Assembly (NCBI RefSeq): GCF_964275005.1
Contig: NC_092686.1
Location: 45,134,333 to 45,198,332 of the forward strand
Source of the DNA: Diadema setosum
Taxonomy: Eukaryota; Echinodermata; Echinoidea; Diadematoida; Diadematidae
DNA length: 64,000 bases
Direction of reading: 5' to 3'
Shown piece after piece: positions 46,622 through 58,000 of the stretch. Numbering within the stretch: position 1 is the first letter of the stretch; every line of letters starts with the position of its first letter. The position numbers were made by a program, and so were the translations under genes. The notes beneath the pieces are model-generated. The model was not told the origin of the DNA. It was given only the letters and a program-made list of their open reading frames with translations, and did no database searches.

Positions 46622-48980
46622 CTGTCATAATGTATCATATCACACTTTTGCGTATAACATAATAATGGACGAATCATGCCAGGATAAATCACGTATTACC
46701 CCTACGCCTTTTCCATCAAAGGTTATTCACGACTGTCGCAATGACTCGGCCGCTCTCAGACGTATTCAATACAACATCAAGCTGGCTGGAGTTTTCGACA
46801 CATCGGTAAGAAACACCAGTAAACAATTTGCCAATAAAGCGATACAAACTGTTACAAGTCTGTAAGTGAATGTCTGTCCAAGCATTCGCTAGAGGAGGTT
46901 GATTGGAAATTAATGATTGCTAATATTTCGCCATGACGGCTATTCTATCACATTATCTAAATTTCAAACAACCACAGCAATTCCTTCTACTACTACTAAT
47001 AATAATACTGATACATGTAAAAATTGTAAAATATGGAATTAGACACTATTTACCATTTGCAGATGAAACAAAAACCCAGCTGTAGTGCTTCAAAACAGTT
47101 CTAAATGTGAGTCAGAGATAGAAACAACCAATGTAAGAATTTGAATCAGTATATACATAAGTAATTGTTTAATATAGAAAATGTAAACAATAGTTATAAT
47201 AAAATTGTTTCTAGACCAAACCATCTACAGTTATGGTTTATTGAGAAAAATAGCAACATCTCCTTAAATTTGAGGCTTTATTGAGATTTTTTTTATGGTA
47301 GGCTGTTTTGTGATATAACTGACCTTAACATATGCATCAAATGTAATATCTCGATTTTTTTTTTCAAATCACCGGTGCCAATGGTTAACAGTACCTTTGA
47401 AAGACAAACTAGAATTTTGGCTAACACAGTCTTCATCTCACTCATCTCGACCCGAACAGGTTGCCTACTCGACGATCATGGAGCAGTGCAATAAGATTGG
47501 AGGACCCTATCGCGTCGGACAAAAGGCGCTATGTAGCGCCCTCGGGGAGGACACAACCTTCAAAGATGATGCCATCTTCGAGAAGATGACGATCGACAAA
47601 CAGTTTTGGGCACAGCGCCCTCTGACTGCTGACATGAAAAATTACGCGGCCGCCGATCCAGCTAGTCTCGTACCTCATGTGTATCAGGTCCTTGATGGGT
47701 TAGTACAAAGTATACTAATATACTACATGTAGCAGTTGTAAAGTTACCAAGGAAGTTTGTTCTGTTTTCGTCTCCCGTCTTGCAGTTTTTTTTTTCACTA
47801 TTGAACACTTGGAAACACTAAGCGACCGAATGTGCGCGACGTCAATATTGCATTCCTTCCACAAAGTCATGAGCAAACACATAATTATTATCTGCACGTA
47901 CAGTTTGATGGAAGAGTAGAGATGTACCTGCCACTGCTGTTAGCCCAAGGACATTGAAGATAATTATGTCGTCACAAACCTTATTTCCATTGACCCCATG
48001 TTTGATGCCGCCACTCAAAATAATATATTTGGAGCATGCGTCAAAGTGGATCTGCCGCTAGTGCACAGAAAGGAAGACTATTGATTGACATCTCATGTCC
48101 GAGGAAGATTATGTCTTTATGATGGTAATTAGACCAACTATATTATAAAAATTGAGTGGTACATACAAGAAAGACAAGGGGGTGGGCGAATAGAAATAGC
48201 GCGAAGATAGATGAAATAGAAATTGAAATTACTCGACTAGATAATATTTTGGTAAATCATGGGACGCATTGATTTTATAATCGGAAAAGTTACAAAATCT
48301 GCTTTCCAGGAGGATATGTGAAGAGCTAGCTTCCAAGAGGCACTAAATTTGGAAGCAAGCTCTTCATATTTTCACATCATAACAGCTCTAATTTTCCACA
48401 CTTGCACACATTTGTAGACGGGATTAACGTATTTTATGCTTTAGTCTTCATCCCATGTAATTAATAAGCAAGTAAAATACACCCTACATTATTTTACCGT
48501 TCAAAATTAATCTTTTGGTTGCTCTGAAAAATCAAACCCTGATCATTGAAGGCAGAAAATGCACCTGTTGAATTTGTTTGTGCATCCCTAGAAAACTGAA
48601 AACATTTTGAGTAAAATAACAGTTGGTACTCTATCTCTTGAACCTCTTTGGTTAACCATACAGGCTCTCAGGAAGTGACTAACAACAGAGAAAGGAAACG
48701 GTGATATTATTACATAAGAGTCAAATGTTGCACCATGGGGTGAACACTTCATGCGTCTCGAAATGTTAATTCTAATTCATGAAATTGAGATATGATAATG
48801 GTTTAATATCAAATATTTTTGCAAGTGTAGAAAGGATGTGTTAAAGTCTGTTGCAACACAGTTATTTCATATTACCTGTCACGTTATAAGGTCCTATCGT
48901 TTTTTTCTTCCAGAATGATCAGTCCGTTTTGGCGGGACTACTTCGATGCCAAGTGCAGGGACGCCCTCATTGCGCTGTAA
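43797..48980 (+). CDS. EXD1/Egalitarian-like 3'-5' exonuclease, tandem copy 2 (447 aa)
   Basis: Exons: 43797-43998, 44993-45607, 45932-46068, 46722-46805, 47460-47698 and 48914-48980 (TAA). Phases equal those of copies 1 and 3. DEDDy residues are Asp266 and Glu268 (VDCEG), Asp322 (VIHDCRNDSAAL), Tyr408 and Asp412 (NYAAADPA). Intron 1 is only 1.0 kb here against 3.2 kb in copy 1 and 4.9 kb in copy 3. Exon 2 has a two-residue insertion (SSGTGTWED). The start ATG begins MSGGQGVPPAKRQR; MVLEK in exon 2 could serve as an internal start, but exon 1 is conserved in all copies. The last exon encodes MISPFWRDYFDA and nine more residues. A hAT MITE lies in intron 1 and a tRNA-like sequence in intron 3. 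The likely role, 3'-end exonuclease in germline RNA silencing, is inferred from family membership. Confidence 0.86.
44155..44319. mobile_element. hAT-type MITE
   Basis: Ends CAGGCCCGTAACTATAGG and, inverted, CAGGCCCGTAGCTAGGAT, close to the CAGGGGCGTAGCTAGG-type termini of hAT elements. About 165 bp, in intron 1 of gene copy 2. GGCCT flanks both sides. Confidence 0.7.
46121..46163. repeat. (TA)n microsatellite
   Basis: TA run in intron 3 of gene copy 2; a second TA run is at 46572-46620 and a CA run at 46388-46412. Confidence 0.9.
46167..46548. repeat. Exact 47-bp direct repeat enclosing a tRNA-like insert
   Basis: The segment at 46167-46213 is repeated without change at 46502-46548. It contains GAAAGGGAAAACTGACCAG. 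The enclosed 288 bp hold the tRNA-like sequence and a CA microsatellite. Confidence 0.85.
46236..46309 (-). tRNA. tRNA-Thr(AGT)-like sequence, probably a pseudogene or SINE head
   Basis: On the minus strand box A TAGCTCAGTCGG, an anticodon loop CTAGTAA (AGT, Thr) and the T arm TCGGGTTCGAATCCCGA are well formed. The acceptor stem pairs poorly (about 4 of 7), and one anticodon-stem pair is T-T. The intronic position and flanking direct repeats also argue against a working gene. Confidence 0.5.
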
Positions 48981-49211
48981 CCTGACGACGGAGTACTCTT
49001 TCTGCAGATTCGAATTCTAGATTTGAGACTAGTGATCGCTCATGATTGATTTGATAGTAGAAAACTTCCCGACTGCAAAGACCTCATGCTAGATACGATA
49101 CCCACTGAGCCACCTCATGGCCCTGCTGAAACTGTGACTTAGACAACATGACATACACAAAAAAACCTGTCATGTAATACCTCAGTATTACTTGAGTCAG
49201 TTTTCTTGCAG

Positions 49212-49341
49212 AAAGATCAGTCCTTGTTTTGTTTTGTTTTGTTGTGTTGTGCTGTGTTTTGTTTTGTTTGTTCTGTGTTTGTTTTTTGTTTTTGTTTTTG
49301 TTTTGTTTTGTTTCGTTTTGTTTTGTTTTGTTTTTGTTTTG

Positions 49342-49372
<31 letters not shown>

Positions 49373-49420
49373 TTTGTGGGGGGAGCTGTTTATTGCCTGG
49401 TCACATATTATTCGAAGACT
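49212..49420 (+). pseudogene. Second version of the last exon of gene copy 2, invaded by (TTTTG)n
   Basis: A good acceptor (TTTTCTTGCAG) is followed by AAAGATCAGTCCTTG, matching the true last exon for 15 bases. A TTTTG microsatellite to about 49375 then takes over and keeps the frame open by composition (Phe/Val/Leu/Cys). The counterpart in copy 1 is at 31380. Confidence 0.4.
49219..49375. repeat. (TTTTG)n pentanucleotide microsatellite
   Basis: Imperfect TTTTG and TTTTTG units over 155 bp; the reading frames it creates in all phases are artefacts. Confidence 0.9.
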
Positions 49421-49719
49421 GATCGTCGACATCCGTGCCGGCATCCAGCATCCATGCAACATTTGTGGAGACCAAACAAAACCAATCGGCGACCAATCCA
49501 ATAAATTTTGAGTGGAGACTGGTTGCTGTGAGGTTACCGAACATTTTGCAAATCAGTTGACGGCCGGTTAAGGAGCGCTTTGTGACCGTTTTGCGAACAA
49601 CAACAACAACACCGACGACAAAAATAAAGATGATGAATGGGCGGCTGCTCGCAGAAAAGGTTTGCAAATGACCGGCAACTGTTCGGCAAATGGTCGGCAA
49701 ATGATCGGCGACTTATAAT

Positions 49720-50640
49720 TCAATTTCAAATTCAAATGAAATTTTATTTCCAATAACACATGTTTTACACCGATAGAGATTCAAAGAAAACAAAACGTAC
49801 AAGGTATTACAACAAAACAATATCCATGTATTATGGAACTAATTGTTCAAAAAATTGCATTAATGCAAAAGAGAGACCCATGTAAAAGAAAAGCTTGTAG
49901 GAATGTGGGCCACTCAATACATCGAACGTATTTCAGAATTTTTAAAAGTTTCAACGTGGCTTAAGTGCAATGAATTATCACTGAATATTGAAAAAATGAA
50001 TTATGTTTTCTTTAGGAATAGCCATACACCAATGGACGATCTTCTCTACAATGTTTTAAATCATCTTTTAAAAACGTTCTTCTCGCAATGTACCACTCGA
50101 ATTAGAAATTACGCTATTGTTTTATTGTTCCCAACTCCCGAACACTGTATCCTCATCGCTTTTCTTCTCTTCTCTCTTTCCTCTACTCTTCCTATTCGGG
50201 TACCTTATTCTCGGGCTTTGTTTTGTTTTGTTTTGTCCTTCTTTCGTCTTTATACATTCCACCTTGTATTGTCCTTTTTGGTCAAATGACATTTAAAATA
50301 ATTTAAAGATTTACATTATTTGTTCTACGTTCTGCGTTCTACGTATAATTGTTCCGTTCCTTCCTTTAGTTAAATAAAAGATTCTTACAAGGCATATCAG
50401 AGGCCGTTGTCCAAGTCAAGCGTTTTGCTTATTGATAACGGTCTCCTCCACCTGTACACTTAAAGATCTGTAATGATATCTATGTATTATTTCACATGAT
50501 TATACATTTGTAATGCGACATTTTGTTTATATTTTCATGACTTGTGAATATATGTTCGATATTGTCATACTTTTTTCTTCTGCAATGTACAAGTGGAGAA
50601 ATAAAACTTACTGAGACTGAAACTGAAACTGAATGTGGAT
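49720..50640 (+). mobile_element. LINE fragments inserted in the copy 2 flank
   Basis: The frame near 49920 reads WLKCNELSLNIEKMNYVFF, a conserved reverse transcriptase palm segment of CR1/L2-like elements. The right end, AATAAAACTTACTGAGACTG then AAACTGAA repeats, is a typical non-LTR tail. The left 180 bp looks like a minus-strand tail of another copy. The insertion splits the GGTCGGCAACC-type repeat that is continuous behind copy 1. Confidence 0.6.
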
Positions 50641-51554
50641 CATACATACGATTCACTAGAGACCACTCAAAATTGGCCTCCCATTGGTAATGATTGGTTG
50701 CTGATTTTCATTAGGGGCTCAGCAACAACTACGACAGGATTACAAAAATGTGTAGGCACGTGCACGCAGACGATCTAGAAAAGGGGTGTTTAGTAGCATT
50801 TGTTATGGGCCTGCACGTAATCTGGTCTGCAACCATATAAATTATTCAGGCAAAAGGTCAATACTCACTGCAGACCAATCCTAAAGAGGTTAGTAACCAG
50901 TCGGTGACTGCTTGTCCATCTACTAAAGACCAGTCGGCAAAAGTTTTTCAATGCAGCATCGAAATCCTCTAGCCGACCAAAATCGACAAACAATAAATTA
51001 TCGACTTAAAAAAAAAAAAAATTAACGACCTGTGACAAACCCTTGGGTGACAAGCAACTGCCGACCAGTGATTTCTGAGCGTGTAATTATTGCCTAAGTT
51101 TATATAAGTCTAATTAGCAGTAGTTAAGCAATAATAATAGGCACAAAAAATATTGACGATGACAATAGTGACAGTGATTACAAGAAGAATCAATGGTCCT
51201 TATTCAAGAGCATGTATTGGACGTAGAACTCTCGATCCCAGTAATCTGGATGTGATTTAAACCTATAATGGAAACAAGGGATTAGACTTTTAAGCACAGA
51301 AAGTAAGGCTTTCATTTTTTTTTTTTTTCATCTTGGAGAATGCAGCCACATCACCCATGCATTTAGAGAATTGAGTTTATCATTCTAGCTGAAATGGTTT
51401 TATTTTTTCTTCTCATTATTAAAAATAATAAATCATAGCATTCTTCATTAACACAAAAACAAACATATCTCAGAACTGTTCAAATCTATGTATGTTATCT
51501 TTCTTACGACACAATGAAATCATTATATAAACAATCATCGAGCAAGTATCACAA

Positions 51555-51850
51555 TTTTAAATGCCCCGTGTTCAATTCAATTCAATTCAGTTCTATTCAA
51601 TCATACTTTATTTCCAATCAACGAAAATCAAAACATAGTACAAAGTATACATGTCATGAAATGATATTGTTCAAACATTTGCAAAAGATTCATGTAGTAT
51701 ACGAGATAAATTATATAACACACATATATATAGTATATACAATAATTAGAAGGAACAATGCATATATACTTCGTGGGCGTGCGGAAAATAAATTTGATTA
51801 TGGAAAATAGTGATCCACTAAAAAGCAAAGCTTATGGGACGTGGATCGCT
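51555..51850 (-). mobile_element. LINE-like 3' end, minus strand
   Basis: On the minus strand the sequence ends AATAAAGTATGATTGAATAG followed by (GAATT)n, like the left tail at 49722-49900. No coding region is left. Confidence 0.4.
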
Positions 51851-52394
51851 AGACAAATAATGAGTAGATAATATATTATTCGAGTTTTTTTTTTTTTTTT
51901 AGCTATTGTATTTGATATAGATTACTTAGGTCATTTGTAAAGATATACATGTAGTTATTTTGAGATACGCAGGTCGGGAAAAAATAAAAAATAAAGACAG
52001 AGTATCAATGCTAATGCCCGGACACTGTTCGCTGAACCACGTGTACCGGGAAAATAACGACAGGACAACACACTCGTACACACATTCAATTACCCCCACA
52101 CACATCAATTATAAGACGCGAGACAGTACCGAGAGGAGAGAAGACGGTAACAATACAAGTCTACGAAGAACAATAGACAGGAAAGGAAGAGGAGAGAAGA
52201 AAGAAGAGAGGTCTGCATACAGAACACGCCAAGTGCTGCGACATCAGCATGTTAAAGCTATCATTGCTATTGTCACTATACAACGTTAGAATGATTTATG
52301 GGAAAGATGTAATTTCTGCTATCTAATCTTTGTTTTCAATAATATCTGAAATTCAGCCATGATTTGTTTGCATGCCAATGGGAGGCCAGTGAGT

Positions 52395-52600
52395 CATTAG
52401 TCATTAAGTCAAGAGTCATTACAGCCTAAGAATTCGACACTGGGCAAACAAGGCCCATGAGTTCGAAAAAGTTCACAAGTTCGACATTACAACACGGGGC
52501 TTAATGTGTCGGTCTCGTTGGCCTTGTTTCCTTAGTGTCGAACTCATGGGCTGTATGACTCGTGGGCTGAATGATTCAAGGGTGTCAAACTCATGACGAT
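52395..52600. mobile_element. Palindromic element related to 19140-19402, copy 2
   Basis: Shares GAGTTCGAAAAAGTTC, GTTCGACATTACAACA, GTGTCGAACTCATGGGCTGT and ATGACTCGTGGGCTG in the same order. Confidence 0.6.
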
Positions 52601-53430
52601 TTGGAAACTACCATTAAAGCACCGTTGAACTACCACAGAAGTACCATTGGATCTAATAATATTTCTTTGGACCCAATGATTACCATTCAACCGTTACCAC
52701 TGGAATACCATTTAAGCACTGTTTCACACTACATTCTGCCAAGAATATATATAATTTACCAATCGTCTTCTACCATAGAAATACCATTTAAACATCATTT
52801 ATCATTAGACTCTACCAAAATAATTTTTGCATATGACTCACCATTAAAGTACCACTGAACCACCATTTACCAGTCCGGTTACCAGTCAAGTAAATGCCAT
52901 TTACCATCGACCATCCACCAGTAAAGTACCATTGAAGCACTATTTTTTAGTCGAGTAAAAGAAAGCAATATCACAATTCACCATGGCCATTAAAGTACCT
53001 TTGAAACTCTGTTTACAGTCGAGTTAACGAATGATGTACCATTCACCAAGTACAACCGAAACACCGTTTACCAGTCGAGTCCACAGATATAACTCCATTC
53101 GCCATTCACCATTCACAACTTAAGTACGTACCTTTGAAACACCGTTTACCAGTCGAGTCCACGAATTAAATATCGTTCATTTATCTACCATTGACAATGC
53201 GCTATTTAAGTACCATTGAAACACCGTTTACCAGTCAAGTCCACGAATTAAATATCATTCACCATTAAATTGACCATTAAAGAACCATTGGAACACCGGT
53301 TACCGGTTGAGTCCATGAATGAAATATCGTTCACTACTGAAATACCATTAATGATTAAATACCGTTTACCATACACTGCACCATTGACATAGCATTTTTT
53401 TAAGCTACCATTGGAATTTTTGTGACGGAT
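52600..53430. repeat. Degenerate tandem array of ACCATTGAAACACCGTTTACC units
   Basis: About ten to twelve units of roughly 70-85 bp. The consensus parts are AAGTACCATTGAAACACCG, TTTACCAGTCGAGTCCACGA and AATTAAATATCGTTCACC. The right half is more regular than the left. The equivalent place behind copy 1 (34800-34880) has no array. Confidence 0.75.
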
Positions 53431-53649
53431 ATAATGCATCAATTATCTAACATTATCATGTGGAATGTGTTGCCCATTGATTCTGTTGGCTGCGTGAGAT
53501 GTTTTTAGTTTCTATAGTATGTGGTTCGAGTCGAGTATGATACAATGAGAATTCGAACACAAAGTAAATGTACTAATACTGAAAATATGTGATTAATTGT
53601 GACGACAGTAATCCATATTACACACGTATACATTCACTCAATTCGGACC

Positions 53650-54540
53650 AGATTAGGCCTCAATACCGAATGATATTATCACTGCTTTTCCATTATCCGG
53701 GGAAAGCGGTCATATCACCCATGCACGCATTTCTAAACTTAGATCTATATTATTTACCTATTATTTGTTACTTATAGTATACCGATCATTCTTTCTTTGT
53801 ACACACATCCCACCCACAAAAAAAAGAGAAAGAAAAAGAAAGGAAAGAAGATAAAATATCAAAACTCGTCATATCCATAATACCGTAAGATTATCCTGTA
53901 CATGATCTATCTACTGTAACAACCTTGCTTTATTGTTGGTGCCTTATCATTGCTGAACCATTACAGTAAGAATCTGCATTTATATCATTCAGTTGAAGTG
54001 TAGATAGAGGCGTTATTTGCTGTTCCAAAGGTGCCCTTCCCTGTTTTACTGTACAGATGATAAGGTGCAATTTTGACTGTAAAAATATTGTGATGTGTTA
54101 TGAAAAAGGCTGTCTTTGCTGATATGAATAAGGGAATGTAGGTGTGAACGTACACGAGGTGTATCACTGTGTATAGTTAGTACTACGTCAACTGGACGTA
54201 GACACACTTACATTTTACACGTTGATTTCATCTCTTGCTTCTCGTAGAGAGGACAGTATGCGATCATTTATCACTCAGTGTACACACAAATGTATAGTTG
54301 ATGAAATGAAGTTACCATAATGTACACAGCATTTAGGAATAGTGACGACATGAACCCTAATCACTGCTGATGTAAGTAAAAGATATTATTTGAAAAACAG
54401 TGAAATAATTGTACACTTTGCAATTGTTGTCGTTTTGTTTGTTTTAAATTCAGCAACACATGACTTGAGCAGTGTGCGTTCTGAAGTTGAATCTCACCCC
54501 ATTTCAATAACAATTATTGGAGTTTTATAGGACTAATATC
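53650..54540. other. Spacer between gene copies 2 and 3, nothing recognised
   Basis: AT-rich, no exon, RNA gene or clear repeat seen. Confidence 0.5.
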
Positions 54541-54807
54541 AACGTTTTGCACGGCCAAACACCGTTATCACATTTTGTTATACCTGGACGAGGAAACTGA
54601 TCCGCACTTCAAAAGGCAGTAAGGCAATGTTATCTATAATCAAGCGTGTTCTTGTCTATTATTTTCTGGGAATACCCATGTTGGGAATCCCAACGTTGAT
54701 CACTTGATATTTTCCGCGTTTACAATGGCCCAATGAGAACATAGATTACAGTGAGAACATAGAATAGAAGTGTTGTTCCCATGACTGCGAAATGGGCGTT
54801 CCCTCAG

Positions 54808-54815
54808 TATAAAAA
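54808..54815 (+). promoter_or_regulatory. TATA box candidate for gene copy 3
   Basis: TATAAAAA lies 211 bp before the start ATG, within sequence homologous to the 5' flanks of copies 1 and 2. The aligned sites of those copies lack TATAAA. Confidence 0.4.
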
Positions 54816-55018
54816 TTGAGTGCAATGTGCCATGATTAACATCAGATAATTTTTCGTCAGTGATATGTTGAACATTTTATCCTCGTGCAGTGCTCTTGAG
54901 AAGGAGTGCAATACCGTACGGTACTCGCTTGCTGGCCGGTGTAGCGTCTTTCCAGGTGGTCCACAGTACAAATATTCCTCATTTTCTCGATTCTGGCTTT
55001 CATCTTGCACTGACAATC

Positions 55019-58000
55019 ATGGCCAGTAGTGAGGGGGTACGACCCGCAGACCGCCAACGAATGCATGGCGTCTGTGGCACTGTCTTACAGGTAATGAGGC
55101 AGTACGCCATAATTAGTGTTGAGGGACAGGGGTTTCGTGGAGACAGTGCCCGGATGCATTGCTCGGCCATACGGAGAGCGATGGACGCCAAAATAGACGA
55201 CCTTACCAACTTCATACGTAAAGGTATCGGATTTCGTCCTATTACTACAATAGTAATACAGGGACAGATGATATGTTCCAACCTGAGATTGCTGTAGCTG
55301 TTTTCAATCAGAAAGACGTGAGATAAAATGACAAAGTGTGAGTGTGCGAAAAGACAGAGAAAGAGACAGACATAATTATAGAGAAAAAGAGAATGTGTTA
55401 GTTTGGGAAGATAAACACAAATTTTTGAAACAAGTGTCAAATGTTTTCTGCCCTCATATGCATAAAAAAGCTATTCATGGCGAATGCCATCAAATGCAAA
55501 CTTACCAGATGCTTGAAATTGACATAATGTTGTCAAAATAATTCGGGAAAATTTACTTATATACTTACTTATTTTTCTCGACTTTGCAGTGATATGAAGT
55601 AATTCTTTCGCCGTTGGTGTAATTTCATTTTCATGTCAATGAAACCCAATATTTCACTCCCATCCGAAATGTCCATTTCATTCTTTCACACCTTTGTGAT
55701 GTTCAGCTCTATAAGAGATACCTGAATCATGACTTAGATTTCATTAAAGGCCCCCAACAGCCAATTCCCTTTCTTGTGAAAATCCATTGTACGATGACTT
55801 CTGCTGATGTTAATAGTGTTTACAACACAAATCAAGATCAAGGTTTCAAATGGTTTTAATCATTTAATTTTGATTTACTTTCTGCACCCATAAGCTCCAC
55901 TAAAAAAAAAAAAAAATCGTGTCCGTCGTGATGTTATCAGTCTGCAAAAATAAGCATCACAGTGTCTGATGGTATGTTTTTTTTTTTTTTTTACCAACTG
56001 TTGACAAAGGCAAGGAGGAAGTAAAAAAAAACCCAACAACACCACCATGAGCTATTTCATGCATGCTATGGAATAATATGATACCGTTGTCTTATGCAAA
56101 GATATCAGTTACTGCGTGTCGTGGAATGCACATACAATATTGATCATATAAGGTAATTATGTCAGATACTGTCGATATCATTGATATCCATGACTGTCAA
56201 CTTGTGACTTGATTTTGTTAAGTCTGTGGTTTTCCAAACAACGTAACAATGTCAAAATCTGCTTTGTATAGCAGTTTTATGACAACTTTGAAATATTTGT
56301 TATGTTGTATTTCGTCCTATTAGTTTTGAGATATCCATCAATTCTGACATCAAGATAAATGTGTTACTTGTTTGTGAATACTGTATATGACATGTACATT
56401 CATATCAGCTATATTTTGTCGGTTTTTGTTGTGTCGGTTAACTGACCTTATAATCGATAGTGGCTCATGGCTACTAGTATCATTCTGTAAATTGTTAGAT
56501 ATTCCAACCACACTCGATTTAACACTCTGAGAACAAACAATCTGCACTACTGTAGACATTGTACTACTATGTGTCACGTGAGAGGCATTTTTTTCTACTC
56601 CGCTTCTCTGACTGAGAAAAAAAAAAACAATCAAACTAACTGCATAAATATTTGAAGAAAGTTTGATCTTCATATTTGTTGCATCTACAGCGTTTGATAT
56701 GAATAAGAGAAATTCCTTTTTCTGGGTAGATATATACAAATGAACGGAAAAGATTACAAATGCATAACTTGATATATCATACCTTGGATGACTCGAAGGG
56801 AAAATCCTCCTCGGGTATACGCAGGGATGACGTCCTGGTATATTTGATACCCGCTGCTCATGTCATCTTTGGCCTCCACACCCGTTCCCCACATCAGATC
56901 GCTCTGGTTGTCTCTCGATAGACCCGCGATGCCCGAACTCTCGACAGGCTTGAAATTTTGAGTTAATGTTCAGTTACATAAGTAAAGCATTGACAACTGA
57001 AGTTCGCATCTCGCCTCGACGTGGAAAACCCCATATAAATCGGAGATCCATTATACTCTGAAAACGAAAGACAATTTCAATGTTTTGTGCAAGTAGTTCC
57101 TATTGTTGTTCTTTCAGAGTCAAAGTAGGAGAGTAGAAAAAGCCACTCACGTTACATTGATACATCATAATGGGACTAAAAGAGTTAAGTGTATAAACTC
57201 ATAAAGTGCTCGCTTTATGTATCAATTAACAATGAATTATGACAACTGTTATGACAACTGTTGCGCTTGGGGTTTACTGAGTATGAGCTTTGAAGCGCAG
57301 ATATTGGTTCGTTCAGTCAAGTCAAGCAACATATAGCCTCCAACAAGCAGATTGTGCCTACAGCAAGAACGGGTATCTGTACCTACAAAGTTCAGTGTGT
57401 GAGCAACTCTTCCATGAACATTTTCTTAGTCATGTCGTCATGGGCCCTGAATATCCATTTAAACACATAGGCCCGAATTCACGAAGGTGGTACAAACAAA
57501 ACCATGGTTTAAACCATGGACAAAAACCATGGAGCGCCAAGTGTAGCATGGAATATGTCGTTACGAAATTGGTCATTTCGTCGATAAAATGACAGGTTTC
57601 GTAAACGAAATTATCATTCCGTGGACGAAATGTTCATTTAGTTTCAAAATGTTGTCATTTTGTTACAAAATAATAATTTCATCGACGAAATGACTGATTT
57701 CGTGACGAAATATTCCATGCGACACTTGGCGCTCCATGGTTTTTGTCCATGGTTTAAACCATGGTTTCATTTGTACCACCTTCGTGAATTCGGGCCCTTG
57801 TGTAGAATCATTATATGCCAAGAGAAACAGGATTGCTTTGGAGAGAAGGTTGCATGAGTATCGATCAGACGGATCACGATGTTTTTTATGTAAAAAAGAA
57901 TAACATAGCATTAAGATATAGATTTATTTGGCTGGAGACAATCGGCACGTTGATCGGTGTCGAATATCCTCATTGACAGAGCGAAGCAACCTAGCAGTGG

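Noticed and set aside
49192-49511. Long Phe/Leu/Cys and Lys/Asn/Gln frames
   Set aside because: Artefacts of (TTTTG)n in several phases.
52600-53430. CRISPR-like array
   Set aside because: Units are degenerate and contiguous with no unique spacers, and the DNA is eukaryotic.
56350-56739. 129-codon minus-strand frame
   Set aside because: The frame begins in AT-rich sequence and crosses a polypyrimidine acceptor-like tract; no motif. It may be untranslated sequence of the orphan exon's gene, but this is unsupported.
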